From GCA-2731375 sp964507245 (GTDB lineage Bacteria; Pseudomonadota; Alphaproteobacteria; GCA-2731375), in assembly GCA_964507245.1 (NCBI GenBank), contig CAZDQC010000021.1, positions 1 to 37,913 of the forward strand: a DNA stretch of 37,913 nt. Reading direction: 5' to 3'. Below the pieces are notes generated by a model, which did no database searches, had not been told where the DNA came from, and saw only the letters and a list, made by a program, of their open reading frames with translations. Within the stretch, counting starts at the first letter, position 1. Every line of letters begins with the position of its first letter. Position numbers and translations under genes: made by a program. Positions 7,952-17,009 of this stretch are shown here, piece by piece.

Positions 7952-10900
7952 ATGACTGTGAAGAAAATGCTGATCGCCAATCGCGGCGAAATTGCCATTC
8001 GCATCCTTCGCGCCGCAGCTGATATAGGCATCGCCTCGGTCGCAATCTATGCCGAGGACGAATCACAATCCTTACACGTGGCGAAAGCCGACGAAGCGGC
8101 CGCTCTGCCGGGTCGAGGCGTGCCCGCGTATCTCGATGGGGCGGCGATCCTTGAGTTGGCTCAGGATATGAATTGCGATGCGATCCATCCTGGTTACGGA
8201 TTTTTGAGTGAAAATTCAAAATTTGCCCTCTCGTGTACAGAGGCTGGCATTGCTTTTGTGGGTCCAAGCGAGGAAATCCTTGAAGTATTTGGCGATAAAG
8301 CGGCAGCGCGGAACCTAGCTCAGAGGAACGGCGTGCCAGTCCTGCCCGGAAGCCATGGTGCGGCGGATAGATCAACGGCGGAGGCTTTTTTTGATACTCA
8401 CGGTGCCACCATGATCAAAGCGGTCGGGGGTGGCGGCGGTCGGGGGATGCGGGCCATCCTGGACAAGGACAAAATTAGTGGTGCTCTTGATATATGCCAG
8501 GCAGAGGCTTTGCAGGCCTTTGGCAATGGAGATGTTTTTGTCGAAAAGCTGTTGCAGGCGCCACGACATATCGAGGTGCAGATTATCGGAGATGGAAGGG
8601 GCGCAATTTCGCATTTTGGCGAACGGGAATGTTCTATCCAGCGTCGGCATCAGAAACTGGTGGAGATGGCGCCGGCACCGGGTCTGGAGCAAGGTTTGCG
8701 GGAGCGGATTACTGCTGCTGCGGTGAAAATGGCCGAAGCGGTGGACTACGGCAATTTAGGAACGTTCGAATTTCTGGTGGAGGGTGAGGAGTTCTTTTTT
8801 ATCGAGGCGAATCCGCGTCTGCAGGTAGAGCATACAGTGACCGAGGAAGTCTGGGGTGTGGACTTGGTGCAGACCCAGATTGCGTTAGCCGGTGGCGCAA
8901 CGTTATCGGACCTAGGCCTGCGCCAGGCCGATTTGGGCCCGCCAAGAGGGCAAGCCATGCAGGTTCGTATCAACATGGAAACTATTGATAAGGACGGCAG
9001 CGTCCACCCAACGGGCGGCGTCTTGGAGGTTTTCGAGATGCCTTCGGGTCCGGGCATCCGAGTGGATACCTTCGGCTACGCTGGATACCGTACTACACCC
9101 AGTTATGATCCATTGCTTGCCAAGCTGGTCGCTCACACCAACGGGAATGATTTTGCTGCGCTGTCGCAAAAAACCTATCGGGCCTTATGTGAATGCCGGA
9201 TTGGTGGGTTTTCTACCAACATTGGCTTCCTGCAGAATTTGCTACAGAACGACGATTTCCGTACTGGCGATATTGCTACCACTTTCATTGCCAGTCATTT
9301 GGCCACTTTGGTGGATGGGGTTGACCACCAACGGCGGTATTTTGAAACGGCTGACGAGTTGGCCGCAGATAACAATTTGGTCGGCGTCAAGGTCGATGCT
9401 TCTGATCCTCTGGCTGTGTTGGCTCATGGCAAGTCAGAGGCCGTGCCGGAAGTTTCGGAAAACATCGATTATTCTGGGCCTGACGGCACCATAGCCATCG
9501 CCGCGCCAATGCTGGGTACAATCGTCAGTATCGATGTGACTGTGGGCGACAGCGTCTATCCTGGCCGTCAGGTTCTAATCATGGAAGCCATGAAGATGCA
9601 GCATGTGATCGAGGCGGAGATCAGCGGCATCGTCCGCCAACTGCCAGTCCAACCAGGCGATACGGTATATGCGGGCGGCGCCTTGGCTTATGTGACGGAA
9701 CAAGAAGTCGCAATTCCCGACGGCGGCGAGCAGGTCACGATCGACCTGGATTACATCCGCCCTGATCTGGCCGAGGTATTTGACCGCCAGGGCTACACAC
9801 TGGACGATCGGCGACCTGACGCCGTGTCCCGGCGGCGCAAGACCAACCAGCGTACGGTGCGCGAAAATATCGAACAACTTTGCGATCCTGGTTCATTCAA
9901 CGAATATGGGTCCTTGGTGTTGGCCGCACGCCGGGCCATGCACAGTATGGAGGAGCTGATCGAGCGCACTCCAGCGGACGGGATGGTCATGGGCCTTGGA
10001 CGCGTCAATGGCCAGCATTTTCCCGATGAAACCGCTCGCTGCGCGGTCATCTCATATGACTACACAGTATTGGCCGGCACCCAGGGTAAACATAACCACA
10101 AGAAAAAGGATCGAATGTTCGAGATCGCTGAGCAATGGCGTCTACCGGTCGTATTCTTCACTGAGGGTGGTGGCGGCCGGCCTGGCGATACGGACATGAT
10201 TTTTGCTGCTAATTTGCACGTCAATGCATTTCACCTGTGGGGCCGGCTGAGCGGTCTGGTTCCCCTCGTAGGCATCACCTCCGGCCGGTGTTTTGCAGGC
10301 AATGCAGTAATTCTAGGGTGCTGCGACGTGGTCATCGCGACGGAAAATTCCACCATTGGCATGGGTGGCCCAGCCATGATCGAAGGTGGTGGCCTCGGTG
10401 TGTTTCGTCCCGAAGAAGTAGGACCCATGTCGGTCCAGGTGCCAAATGGCGTTGTGGATATTGCCGTCAAGGACGAGGAGGAAGCGGTCGAAACCGCTAA
10501 GCAATATCTCAGCTATTTCCAAGGCTTGATCGAGGAATGGAAGTGTGCCGATCAGCGGCTTCTGCGCCAGATCATTCCTGAAGACCGACTGCGTATCTAC
10601 GACGTTCGCAAGGTGATCCATACCATGTGCGATACGGATTCGGTCTTGGAGCTGCGTGCTGGCTTTGGCCTGGGCATGGTAACTGCCCTGGCCCGCATCG
10701 AAGGGCGACCGGTGGGCATTATTGCTAACAACCCGAACCATTTGGCTGGCGCCATTGATAGCGATGCCTCCGATAAGGCAGCGCGCTTTATGCAGCTTTG
10801 CGATGCCTATGACATCCCCCTCGTCTTTCTCTGTGATACGCCGGGTAACATGGTGGGCCCCGTTGCGGAAAAAACTGCATTGGTGCGTCACTGCTGCCGC

Positions 10901-11311
10901 CTTTATGTGATTGGTGCCAACGTCACCGTGCCTGTCTTTACTATCGTCTTGCGCAAGGGCTATGGCCTCGGAGCCCAGGGAATGGCGGGGGGTGGCTTTC
11001 ACGCGCCGTTCTTTACAATTTCCTGGCCTACGGGCGAGTTCGGAGGAATGGGGCTGGAGGGAGCCGTTAAGCTGGGGCGCCGAGACGAATTGATGGCGAT
11101 CGAGGATCCAGAAGAACGTATGGACAAATACGAGGAAATGGTTGCCGCCATGTATGCCCAAGGCAAAGCGATCAATGCTGCCTCGCTGTTCGAACTGGAC
11201 AATGTCATCGACCCGGCGGATACCCGGGAATGGATCATGGCTGGCCTGCGGGCTGCACCACCGACTCCGACGCGAGAGGGTAAAAAGCGACCCTGGATTG
11301 ATGCCTGGTAA
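7952..11311 (+). CDS. Single-chain acyl-CoA carboxylase (BC-BCCP-CT fusion)
   Basis: A 1119-residue biotin-dependent acyl-CoA carboxylase holding all catalytic parts in one chain. Residues 1-450 are biotin carboxylase: GGGGGRGM glycine loop (159-166), HIEVQ (206-210), ECSIQRRHQK (226-235) and EANPRLQVEH (285-294). Residues about 510-582 are the biotinyl domain, with biotin-accepting K548 in EAMKM. Residues about 600-1119 are carboxyltransferase, with EGGGGRPGD, CFAGNAVILGCCDVV and PGNMVGP. The roughly 60-residue link between BC and BCCP is too short for the BT domain of propionyl- or methylcrotonyl-CoA carboxylase alpha subunits. The layout resembles single-chain acyl-CoA carboxylases such as the mycobacterial long-chain enzyme. 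It would make an alpha-carboxylated acyl-CoA from ATP and bicarbonate. The epimerase-like gene nearby makes propionyl-CoA a candidate substrate, unproven. Confidence 0.93.
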   Translation: MTVKKMLIANRGEIAIRILRAAADIGIASVAIYAEDESQSLHVAKADEAAALPGRGVPAYLDGAAILELAQDMNCDAIHPGYGFLSENSKFALSCTEAGIAFVGPSEEILEVFGDKAAARNLAQRNGVPVLPGSHGAADRSTAEAFFDTHGATMIKAVGGGGGRGMRAILDKDKISGALDICQAEALQAFGNGDVFVEKLLQAPRHIEVQIIGDGRGAISHFGERECSIQRRHQKLVEMAPAPGLEQGLRERITAAAVKMAEAVDYGNLGTFEFLVEGEEFFFIEANPRLQVEHTVTEEVWGVDLVQTQIALAGGATLSDLGLRQADLGPPRGQAMQVRINMETIDKDGSVHPTGGVLEVFEMPSGPGIRVDTFGYAGYRTTPSYDPLLAKLVAHTNGNDFAALSQKTYRALCECRIGGFSTNIGFLQNLLQNDDFRTGDIATTFIASHLATLVDGVDHQRRYFETADELAADNNLVGVKVDASDPLAVLAHGKSEAVPEVSENIDYSGPDGTIAIAAPMLGTIVSIDVTVGDSVYPGRQVLIMEAMKMQHVIEAEISGIVRQLPVQPGDTVYAGGALAYVTEQEVAIPDGGEQVTIDLDYIRPDLAEVFDRQGYTLDDRRPDAVSRRRKTNQRTVRENIEQLCDPGSFNEYGSLVLAARRAMHSMEELIERTPADGMVMGLGRVNGQHFPDETARCAVISYDYTVLAGTQGKHNHKKKDRMFEIAEQWRLPVVFFTEGGGGRPGDTDMIFAANLHVNAFHLWGRLSGLVPLVGITSGRCFAGNAVILGCCDVVIATENSTIGMGGPAMIEGGGLGVFRPEEVGPMSVQVPNGVVDIAVKDEEEAVETAKQYLSYFQGLIEEWKCADQRLLRQIIPEDRLRIYDVRKVIHTMCDTDSVLELRAGFGLGMVTALARIEGRPVGIIANNPNHLAGAIDSDASDKAARFMQLCDAYDIPLVFLCDTPGNMVGPVAEKTALVRHCCRLYVIGANVTVPVFTIVLRKGYGLGAQGMAGGGFHAPFFTISWPTGEFGGMGLEGAVKLGRRDELMAIEDPEERMDKYEEMVAAMYAQGKAINAASLFELDNVIDPADTREWIMAGLRAAPPTPTREGKKRPWIDAW

Positions 11312-11318
11312 TGCTAAC

Positions 11319-11447
11319 GAATTGTCTTATTTCGAATTCGGTAATATTTTCCAGGCCGGGACGGCGTTCCTATATCGCTGCGCTGCCTATAGAGATTAGA
11401 ACCTCTGAGTATCGCGCCTTGAGGCGCTTCTATGTGGAAGACAATTC
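11319..11447. repeat. 10-bp inverted repeat bracketing the carboxylase/epimerase intergenic space
   Basis: GAATTGTCTT (11319-11328) and AAGACAATTC (11438-11447) are exact reverse complements. They lie just inside the two ends of the 135-base gap between the convergent genes. The right arm touches the epimerase stop codon. A small GCGCC-ttga-GGCGC hairpin lies between them (11415-11428) without a proper T-run. It could be a transcript-end structure or a tiny mobile-repeat relic; no target-site duplication is visible. Confidence 0.4.
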
Positions 11448-11857
11448 TAATCGTGTCCGGCGGGCAGTTCGGCCAATTCAATGAGAATGTCGCCGGTCGA
11501 GGCCGGGTCCAAGAAGGCAATGCGGCTGCCGCCGTGGCCGCCTTTCGGCGTCTCGTCCAATAGTTTGACACCCTTGTCACGCAGCTCTTTCAAGGCGGCG
11601 TCAATATCCTCGACCTCGAAGCAAAGGTGATAGAGGCTCTGCCCACGCTCGGCAATCCAATCGGCCACCGGTGAAGCCGGCCCTCCTGCTTGCAGCAACT
11701 CCAAATAGGTTTCACCAACCGGGAACATTGCTAGTTTTGTTTCGCCAATGGTTTCCTCGTAATCGAGTTCAAGTCCTAGCGTATTTTCTAGCATGGCCAT
11801 GGACTCAGCCATGTCATGCACAGCGAGAGCAACATGCTCCACCCGCTTGATTTTCAT
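11447..11857 (-). CDS. Methylmalonyl-CoA epimerase-like VOC protein
   Basis: A 136-residue protein of the vicinal-oxygen-chelate fold with two beta-alpha-beta3 modules. Metal-ligand and catalytic positions are in place: H8 (VEHVALAV), E53 (YLELLQ), H77 (YHLCFEV) and E127 (ILIELAE). SPVADWIAERG and GGHGGSRIAFLDP resemble methylmalonyl-CoA epimerases closely. The enzyme would interconvert (S)- and (R)-methylmalonyl-CoA, which fits a propionyl-CoA-type carboxylase immediately downstream in the convergent orientation. No methylmalonyl-CoA mutase lies in the window, so a related 2-acyl-CoA epimerase is possible. It lies 25 bases after the LLM oxidoreductase stop on the same strand, so the two are probably co-transcribed. 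Confidence 0.82.
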   Translation of the reverse strand: MKIKRVEHVALAVHDMAESMAMLENTLGLELDYEETIGETKLAMFPVGETYLELLQAGGPASPVADWIAERGQSLYHLCFEVEDIDAALKELRDKGVKLLDETPKGGHGGSRIAFLDPASTGDILIELAELPAGHD

Positions 11858-11882
11858 GTGAACGACCTCCGATTGGCGCGCA

Positions 11883-12947
11883 TTACCAGGACTGCAATAC
11901 CGGCAACACCTCTTTGGCGAACAGTTTCAGGCCTCGCTCCGATACCTCCATGGGCGTTCCGCCGAAGCGGAAGGCGATGTTGAGTTCGAAATCTCCAACA
12001 AGATTACGCCTCTCTTCGAGTCCTCGCAAAATGTTGTCGGGCGTACCCCAACTTGCGGCTTTCATGAAACCGGCTACCGCACCTTCGACCCCGCTTTCTC
12101 GTGCGATAGCGGCCTTTTGTTGGTAGGAGTCGTATCCTTTCACCGTCTGAAAATGTTCACCTAAAAACTCATAGTGGTAAAAATTGCTCTCGACAAATTT
12201 GCCTTGGTACTTGCGGGCTTCTTCTTCCAATTCATCCATGTCGGTACCGCAGACGCAGAATTCTGTCAGCATAACGGCCGGTGGCTCGGTGCCGTGATAT
12301 TTGCGATGTAATTCGCGTCCAAGATCGATCATCGGCACTCGCATCTCCCACGGCCGATCAGCGAACATTACCTGGTGGGCGCCTAGTTTTGCGGCCGAAT
12401 CGACTGAATCCTCGCTCGAGGCTACGGCGTAGACGCGACCGTCAAAGTCGTTCTGAGGCCGCGGCCGGATCTCGGTTCGGGGCTGTTTGTAGAATTTTCC
12501 ATTACCCTCAATAAATCCGGTCTTTAACGCCTCGATTATCATCGGCGCCGCTTCATCGAAGCGCCCCCGAGATTCATCCATTGACAGGCGAAACGCTTCG
12601 AACTCGCGCCGTGCCAAGCCACGCCCCATGCCAAATCGCAGTCGGCCCTTACTCAACATATCCAGAACGGCAACGTTCTCAGCCACGCGGAGGGGATCAT
12701 GCCAGGGCAAAATTACCGCTGCTGTGCCCACATCGATGTCGGGGCAGATCGCCGTTAAATAGGTCATAAGGTTGATGTTGTCCGGTACGAAGGAATAATC
12801 GTTGAAGTGATGCTCCGCCGACCACAAGCAATCAAAGCCGCTGTCTGCAGCGAGCCGGGCCAATCCGATTTCTTCCTCCCACACCCTGTTGTCCGGGCAG
12901 TCGTCCCAGCCATAAGAGGCGAAGACCATCATCATCCCAACATCCAT
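11883..12947 (-). CDS. LLM-class (luciferase-like) flavin-dependent oxidoreductase
   Basis: A 354-residue TIM-barrel flavin oxidoreductase of the bacterial luciferase-like superfamily. The flavin/substrate motif SAEHHFNDY is at 43-51, followed by VGTAAVILPWHDPLRVAE and KGRLRFGMGRG, which are standard for the fold. Members use reduced FMN or F420; the FMN-using alkane or alkanesulfonate monooxygenases are closest in general style. It would oxygenate a substrate using flavin reduced by another protein, for which the PaiB-like protein is one candidate (inference). The start is supported by AGGAG about 9 bases upstream. The promoter side is lost in the run of N that begins 18 bases before the start, so any upstream operon partner is unseen. 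Confidence 0.88.
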   Translation of the reverse strand: MDVGMMMVFASYGWDDCPDNRVWEEEIGLARLAADSGFDCLWSAEHHFNDYSFVPDNINLMTYLTAICPDIDVGTAAVILPWHDPLRVAENVAVLDMLSKGRLRFGMGRGLARREFEAFRLSMDESRGRFDEAAPMIIEALKTGFIEGNGKFYKQPRTEIRPRPQNDFDGRVYAVASSEDSVDSAAKLGAHQVMFADRPWEMRVPMIDLGRELHRKYHGTEPPAVMLTEFCVCGTDMDELEEEARKYQGKFVESNFYHYEFLGEHFQTVKGYDSYQQKAAIARESGVEGAVAGFMKAASWGTPDNILRGLEERRNLVGDFELNIAFRFGGTPMEVSERGLKLFAKEVLPVLQSW

Positions 12948-12964
12948 CAGGCGTCTCCTTTTTT

Positions 12965-13064
12965 NNNNNNNNNNNNNNNNNNNNNNNNNNNNNNNNNNNN
13001 NNNNNNNNNNNNNNNNNNNNNNNNNNNNNNNNNNNNNNNNNNNNNNNNNNNNNNNNNNNNNNNN
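12965..13064. other. Scaffold gap of exactly 100 N
   Basis: One hundred consecutive N. A round 100 is the usual placeholder for a gap of unknown length, so the distance and even the adjacency of the left and right parts are not established. The left flank ends inside the LLM gene's promoter. Confidence 0.98.
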
Positions 13065-13275
13065 ATCAACCTATGCGCAACGGGAAGGGTAAGCGTTTTA
13101 ATAGCATGGTGGAATTAATCGGGGATGTTGGGTGGGGTTGCATATCGCATTTGATATCTGGTGTGGAAGTGAACCCAAGGGCAAGTATTCCCAGAAATAC
13201 GAGTCAGAAATTCGGCCAAATTTAGATCCTGCCTGACTCAGGTCGGAGGCCACTCCTAGAAGGTATTTAACGGTC
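13065..13275. other. Region between gap and MFS gene
   Basis: This stretch of 211 bases has no ORF with recognisable features. A near-palindrome CCTGACTCAGG at 13232-13242 lies about 34 bases before the transporter start and could be an operator. AGAAGG at about 13258-13263 is a rather distant ribosome binding site. Confidence 0.35.
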
Positions 13276-14487
13276 ATGCGAGATCTACTGCGAACGAAAA
13301 CTCCCGTCGCCCTGCCGACCATGATCGTTGTTCAGTCTTTTGGCACCATGTGCGGTTTTGCCGGCGCTATAGTCGCGGTGCAAGCGTCCACAGATCTTGG
13401 CGTTAAGGCCACTAACATCGGAATATTTACCTCCCTCCTGTACATCGTCGGTATGCTGTCCGGTTTATGCGCCGGAGGATTTCTGGCTCGTCATGGTGTG
13501 ATACGATCCAGTCAGGTAGCTTTACTGTCGGCAGCTCTGGGTCTCATCCTGGCAGGTATTGCGCCTTTCTGGCCGGTGGTTCTTGCCGCCGCCGTCTTAA
13601 TTGGAATTGGCACCGGTCCACTAAATCCGGCTGGGTCCCGGATTTTGGCCCGCCATGCACCACTACGGTGGCAACCTTTAGTCTTTTCCTTGAAACAAAC
13701 CGGAACTCCATTGGGGGGTATGCTGGCAGGTCTTCTGCTGCCGCCTTTGATGGCACTTTATGACTGGCGCGTCGCGCTGGTCGCTGTAGCCTCTCTGCCG
13801 GTGGTTACGCTGTTGTGCCTTCAACTTATTCGCGACAGTCTGGATGATGACCGGGACCCGGCCTTCCCGATTAGTCTTGCTGGAGTATTGGATTCTTTAC
13901 GTGTCATTGTCTCCAGTCGACCCCTCTTTATCCTGGCGGCGATGGGCTTTCTATACACTTTCACCCAGTTGGCCATTCTGTCGTTCATAGTGATCTATCT
14001 GTCTCAGGAGAATGGCCTTTCGACGGAATTCGCCGGCGCCGTGTTCGCCATAATTCACGGCTCGGCCATTCCGGCGCGTATCTTTTGGGGCGCGGTGGCG
14101 GGACGTTTCGTCAGCTGCTGGGTTCTTCTCGGTCTAATCGGCATCATGATGTCATTCAGCATCATAGGCATGAGTTTGTTTTCTCCCGGCTGGCCCTTCT
14201 GGCTCACGACGATGGTCGCTATCCTGCTAGGCGTAAGCACTAATGGCGTACTTGGACTTTTGCTAGCGGAATTCGCCCGTCTGGCCCCGCCTGAAAAAGT
14301 TGGCGAAGCTACGGGCGGAGGCCAGTTTTTCCTGTTCTTCGGCATCGTAACCGGTCCAACGATTTTTGGCATTATGGTGGAACATGGGGGCGGGTACGAC
14401 AATGCGTTCTATATGATTGCTAGTTCTTCCCTGGCTGCTGGAATTTGCTTGTTGCTGACGGTCAGACATAGCCGGGAACGGCCGTGA
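13276..14487 (+). CDS. Major facilitator superfamily transporter
   Basis: A 403-residue integral membrane protein with about 12 hydrophobic segments and a central hydrophilic loop (about 190-200, RDSLDDDRDPAF) separating the two six-helix halves. Loop motifs such as GGFLARHGVIRSS (2-3 loop) and GPLNPAGSRILARHAP are of the MFS kind. It resembles the CynX/NimT-like group of anion and organic-solute carriers in overall style, but I cannot name a substrate. The start at 13276 gives a short cytoplasmic N-terminus; an internal ATG at 13321 would cut into helix 1. It stands alone on the plus strand and converges on the SDR-ThDP-Hyu operon, so it could import that operon's substrate. Confidence 0.85.
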   Translation: MRDLLRTKTPVALPTMIVVQSFGTMCGFAGAIVAVQASTDLGVKATNIGIFTSLLYIVGMLSGLCAGGFLARHGVIRSSQVALLSAALGLILAGIAPFWPVVLAAAVLIGIGTGPLNPAGSRILARHAPLRWQPLVFSLKQTGTPLGGMLAGLLLPPLMALYDWRVALVAVASLPVVTLLCLQLIRDSLDDDRDPAFPISLAGVLDSLRVIVSSRPLFILAAMGFLYTFTQLAILSFIVIYLSQENGLSTEFAGAVFAIIHGSAIPARIFWGAVAGRFVSCWVLLGLIGIMMSFSIIGMSLFSPGWPFWLTTMVAILLGVSTNGVLGLLLAEFARLAPPEKVGEATGGGQFFLFFGIVTGPTIFGIMVEHGGGYDNAFYMIASSSLAAGICLLLTVRHSRERP

Positions 14488-14604
14488 AATGCTGTCCGCA
14501 CTCTAGACCGATTACCCCAAGCTAAAATTTGAAGAAACGGCACGACAAGCCTCTGTTGGCTTCCCGTTGTTCCCGGAAAAACGGCGCCAGCTTTTGCAGA
14601 TAGG

Positions 14605-15405
14605 TCAGTTTGCCGTCATGCCGCCGTCAATTACCAGTTCCGTACCGGTGATCCAAGATGCCTCGTCCGACGCCAAGTAAAGGCAACCCATAGCAATATC
14701 GCGCGGCGTTCCAAACCGGCCGAGCGGTGTCGCTTCAATGCGTTTTTGCGCCACTTCGGGATTTGAATGCCCTGGTTTGGTCATGGGTGTGTCAACGAAA
14801 CCCGGGTGAATGGAATTTACCCGAATTCCGTCAGCTGCATATTGAATGGCTGCTGATTTTGAGAAGATGCGCACGGCGCCTTTCGAAGCGTGGTAGGCAG
14901 CATTGGCAAATGATCCGATGATGCCGCAGATCGACGATATGTTGATTACTGAGCCACCACCGGATTCCCGCATGGGCGCTAACACAGCTTTAGTGCCCAG
15001 GAACGTGCCTGTTGCGTTGACCTCCATGATCTGATTCCATTTTTCCAGGGACTGGTCTTCCAGCAATCCGCCAGCTGTCAAGGTCGTCTGGATGTTCTGC
15101 TGCGGGTCGCGGCCTGAAATACCCGCAATATTGGTTAAGACATCCAGCCGGCCATGTATTTCAACTGTCTCGGCCACTAAATCAGACCATCCTGCTTCAT
15201 TCGTGACCTCGAGGGTGCGATAAGCCGCATTGCCGCCACTGTTACCAATTTCTTCGACAATTGAATTTCCCAGCGCATCATTGACATCACAGACCATGAC
15301 ATTGGCGCCATGGCCGGCAAAAATCCTTGCCGTTTCAGCCCCTATTCCTGACGCCCCTCCGGTTACAATCGCCACCTTACCCTTTAGCCGGTTGCCTGTT
15401 TCCAT
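14605..15405 (-). CDS. Short-chain dehydrogenase/reductase (last gene of Hyu operon)
   Basis: A classical SDR of 266 residues. TGGASGIG (15-22) is the cofactor loop, with D40 after the second strand suggesting NAD preference. NIAG (92-95) replaces NNAG, the catalytic Ser is at 157/158, and Y171-x3-K175 (YHASK) is present. The GTELVIDGG end is standard. An extra stretch of about 15-20 residues (roughly 100-120) follows NIAG. A strong GGAGG lies 6-10 bases before the ATG. It starts 18 bases after the ThDP enzyme stop, completing the five-gene operon, and may reduce or oxidise the carbonyl product of that enzyme. Confidence 0.88.
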   Translation of the reverse strand: METGNRLKGKVAIVTGGASGIGAETARIFAGHGANVMVCDVNDALGNSIVEEIGNSGGNAAYRTLEVTNEAGWSDLVAETVEIHGRLDVLTNIAGISGRDPQQNIQTTLTAGGLLEDQSLEKWNQIMEVNATGTFLGTKAVLAPMRESGGGSVINISSICGIIGSFANAAYHASKGAVRIFSKSAAIQYAADGIRVNSIHPGFVDTPMTKPGHSNPEVAQKRIEATPLGRFGTPRDIAMGCLYLASDEASWITGTELVIDGGMTAN

Positions 15406-15423
15406 TGCGTCCTCCTGTTTTGG

Positions 15424-16983
15424 TTAGATAGCTACTTCGATCAGATAAGGTCCCTCGTTGTGCAGGCCCGCATCCAGGGCCTTTGCCAAGTCCTCGGCTG
15501 TCCTGCTACGGGCGGCCTCTACACCCATACTCTTCGCCATCGAGACCCAGTCCAGGTCGGGGCGGTCTAGGGACAGCATATCAACTGCACGGGGCCCAGG
15601 GTTTTGTACCCCCACGTTGGTCAATTCCCCGCGCAGGATATTATAGGATCGGTTAGAGAAGATCACGATAGTGATGTCCAAGCCCTCTCGCGCCATGGTC
15701 CAGAGCGATTGCACCGTGTACATGGCGCTGCCGTCGCCCACCAGGGCGATTACCTTGCGGTCGGGACAGGCTACAGCAGCCCCTACGGATACAGGCATGC
15801 TGTAGCCGATGGAGCCGCCCCGGTTATTCATCCAATCGTGCGGTGGAACTCCAGCAGTGGATGGAAAAAACTCCCGCCCTGAAGTGATGCTTTCATCCAC
15901 CACGATGGCGCCTTCGGGCATCAGTGCACTCAGAGCATTAGCAATAGCCGGCAGGGTAATCTCGCCTGTGGGCAGAGGGTTCCGTTTTGCTGCCGCGATA
16001 CCTACTGGCGTCACATCAAGGCAATCCAATTCTGATGCGAGAGCCTCCAGAGCAGCTTCCATATCTTCATGGGTATTGGCCAGTTCGGTGGAACTTGACT
16101 CGGGGTCCATCAACAAGCTGGGTTTATCCGGGTAGGCGAAAAAAGCCACCGGCTCTCTAGAGCCTACAAGCACTAAATTGCCAGCCTTTTTCATAACCTC
16201 CTGGGCTAATTCGACCACGTAAGGTATGCGGTTAACCTGCACACGGCCGGCACCCCTCGCTAGCCGCGTGTTGGCGCCTTCGGCCAGAATGCCGCAGCCT
16301 GTCTTGGCAGAAATCCGACCTGCTAATTCCAAGGGACGTTCCCGGAGCGCGGCACCGCCCATCAACAAAGTGGCTCGTTCGCTGTTCCGCAGCATTTCCG
16401 CTGCCGCCTTGACAGCATCGTCGGAAACTTTGGGGACGGCGGGCGGCACATTGGTCTCGCCGACTGTGTCGGCAGGGCCCCAGGCGGTATCGGCGGGCAG
16501 GATCAGAGTGGCGATCTGCCCAGGTGTCTGCCGCGCCACCTCGATTGCCAGGGCACCGTCGTTGGCAATAGTTGCCGAGGTTGGCGATGTCTTAACCCAA
16601 TTGGACATCGGCGCTGCCGTGCCTTCTATGTCCGCCGTCAGCGGTGCGTCGAACTTGATGTGATGGGTAGCATGTTCGCCGACGATGTTGACTATACCGG
16701 AACCCGCTTTTTTGGCATTGTGCAGATTGGCCAGACCGTTGGCCAGGCCGGGAGCAAGATGTAGCAGAGTGGAGGCCGGCTTACCAGACATCCGGTAGTA
16801 ACCATCCGCCGCACCGGTGACAACGCCCTCAAACAGACCTAGGATACAGCGCATACCGGGTACCTTGTCGAGGGCAGCAACGAAATGCATTTCCGACGTT
16901 CCCGGGTTAGTGAAACATACATCTACGCCGCCTGCGATCAGTGTCCGCACCAGGCTTTCGGCTCCGTTCATTTCGTCACTCAT
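15424..16983 (-). CDS. ThDP-dependent enzyme, acetolactate synthase/benzoylformate decarboxylase type
   Basis: A 519-residue thiamine-diphosphate enzyme with three domains: PYR with catalytic Glu E52 (LFEGVVTGAADGY), a central domain, and PP with the Mg-ThDP motif GDG at 416-418 ending at N444-R445. The motif ends NR rather than the usual NN. It lacks an obvious FAD-binding peptide, so a decarboxylase or lyase reaction on a 2-oxo acid is more likely than true acetolactate synthesis, and no ilvN-like small subunit is nearby. The frame opens at TTG 17001; I choose ATG 16983, preceded by GGGGAG. It lies 26 bases after hyuB and 18 bases before the SDR. Confidence 0.85.
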   Translation of the reverse strand: MSDEMNGAESLVRTLIAGGVDVCFTNPGTSEMHFVAALDKVPGMRCILGLFEGVVTGAADGYYRMSGKPASTLLHLAPGLANGLANLHNAKKAGSGIVNIVGEHATHHIKFDAPLTADIEGTAAPMSNWVKTSPTSATIANDGALAIEVARQTPGQIATLILPADTAWGPADTVGETNVPPAVPKVSDDAVKAAAEMLRNSERATLLMGGAALRERPLELAGRISAKTGCGILAEGANTRLARGAGRVQVNRIPYVVELAQEVMKKAGNLVLVGSREPVAFFAYPDKPSLLMDPESSSTELANTHEDMEAALEALASELDCLDVTPVGIAAAKRNPLPTGEITLPAIANALSALMPEGAIVVDESITSGREFFPSTAGVPPHDWMNNRGGSIGYSMPVSVGAAVACPDRKVIALVGDGSAMYTVQSLWTMAREGLDITIVIFSNRSYNILRGELTNVGVQNPGPRAVDMLSLDRPDLDWVSMAKSMGVEAARSRTAEDLAKALDAGLHNEGPYLIEVAI

Positions 16984-17009
16984 GTCACTTATACTCCCCA
17001 AAAATAGGC

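Noticed and set aside
10313..11161. 282-residue minus-strand frame
   Set aside because: It is antisense to the carboxyltransferase domain and rich in His and Gln with no domain; a codon-bias shadow.
6568..11311. Urea carboxylase plus allophanate hydrolase
   Set aside because: The carboxyltransferase is of the acyl-CoA type, without the KipI/KipA-like domains of urea carboxylase.
12807..13118. Frame spanning the N run
   Set aside because: It is made continuous only by unknown bases; the left part is antisense to the LLM oxidoreductase.
14488..14604. AAGCC-tctgtt-GGCTT hairpin as terminator between MFS and SDR genes
   Set aside because: Only five base pairs and no T-run on either strand.
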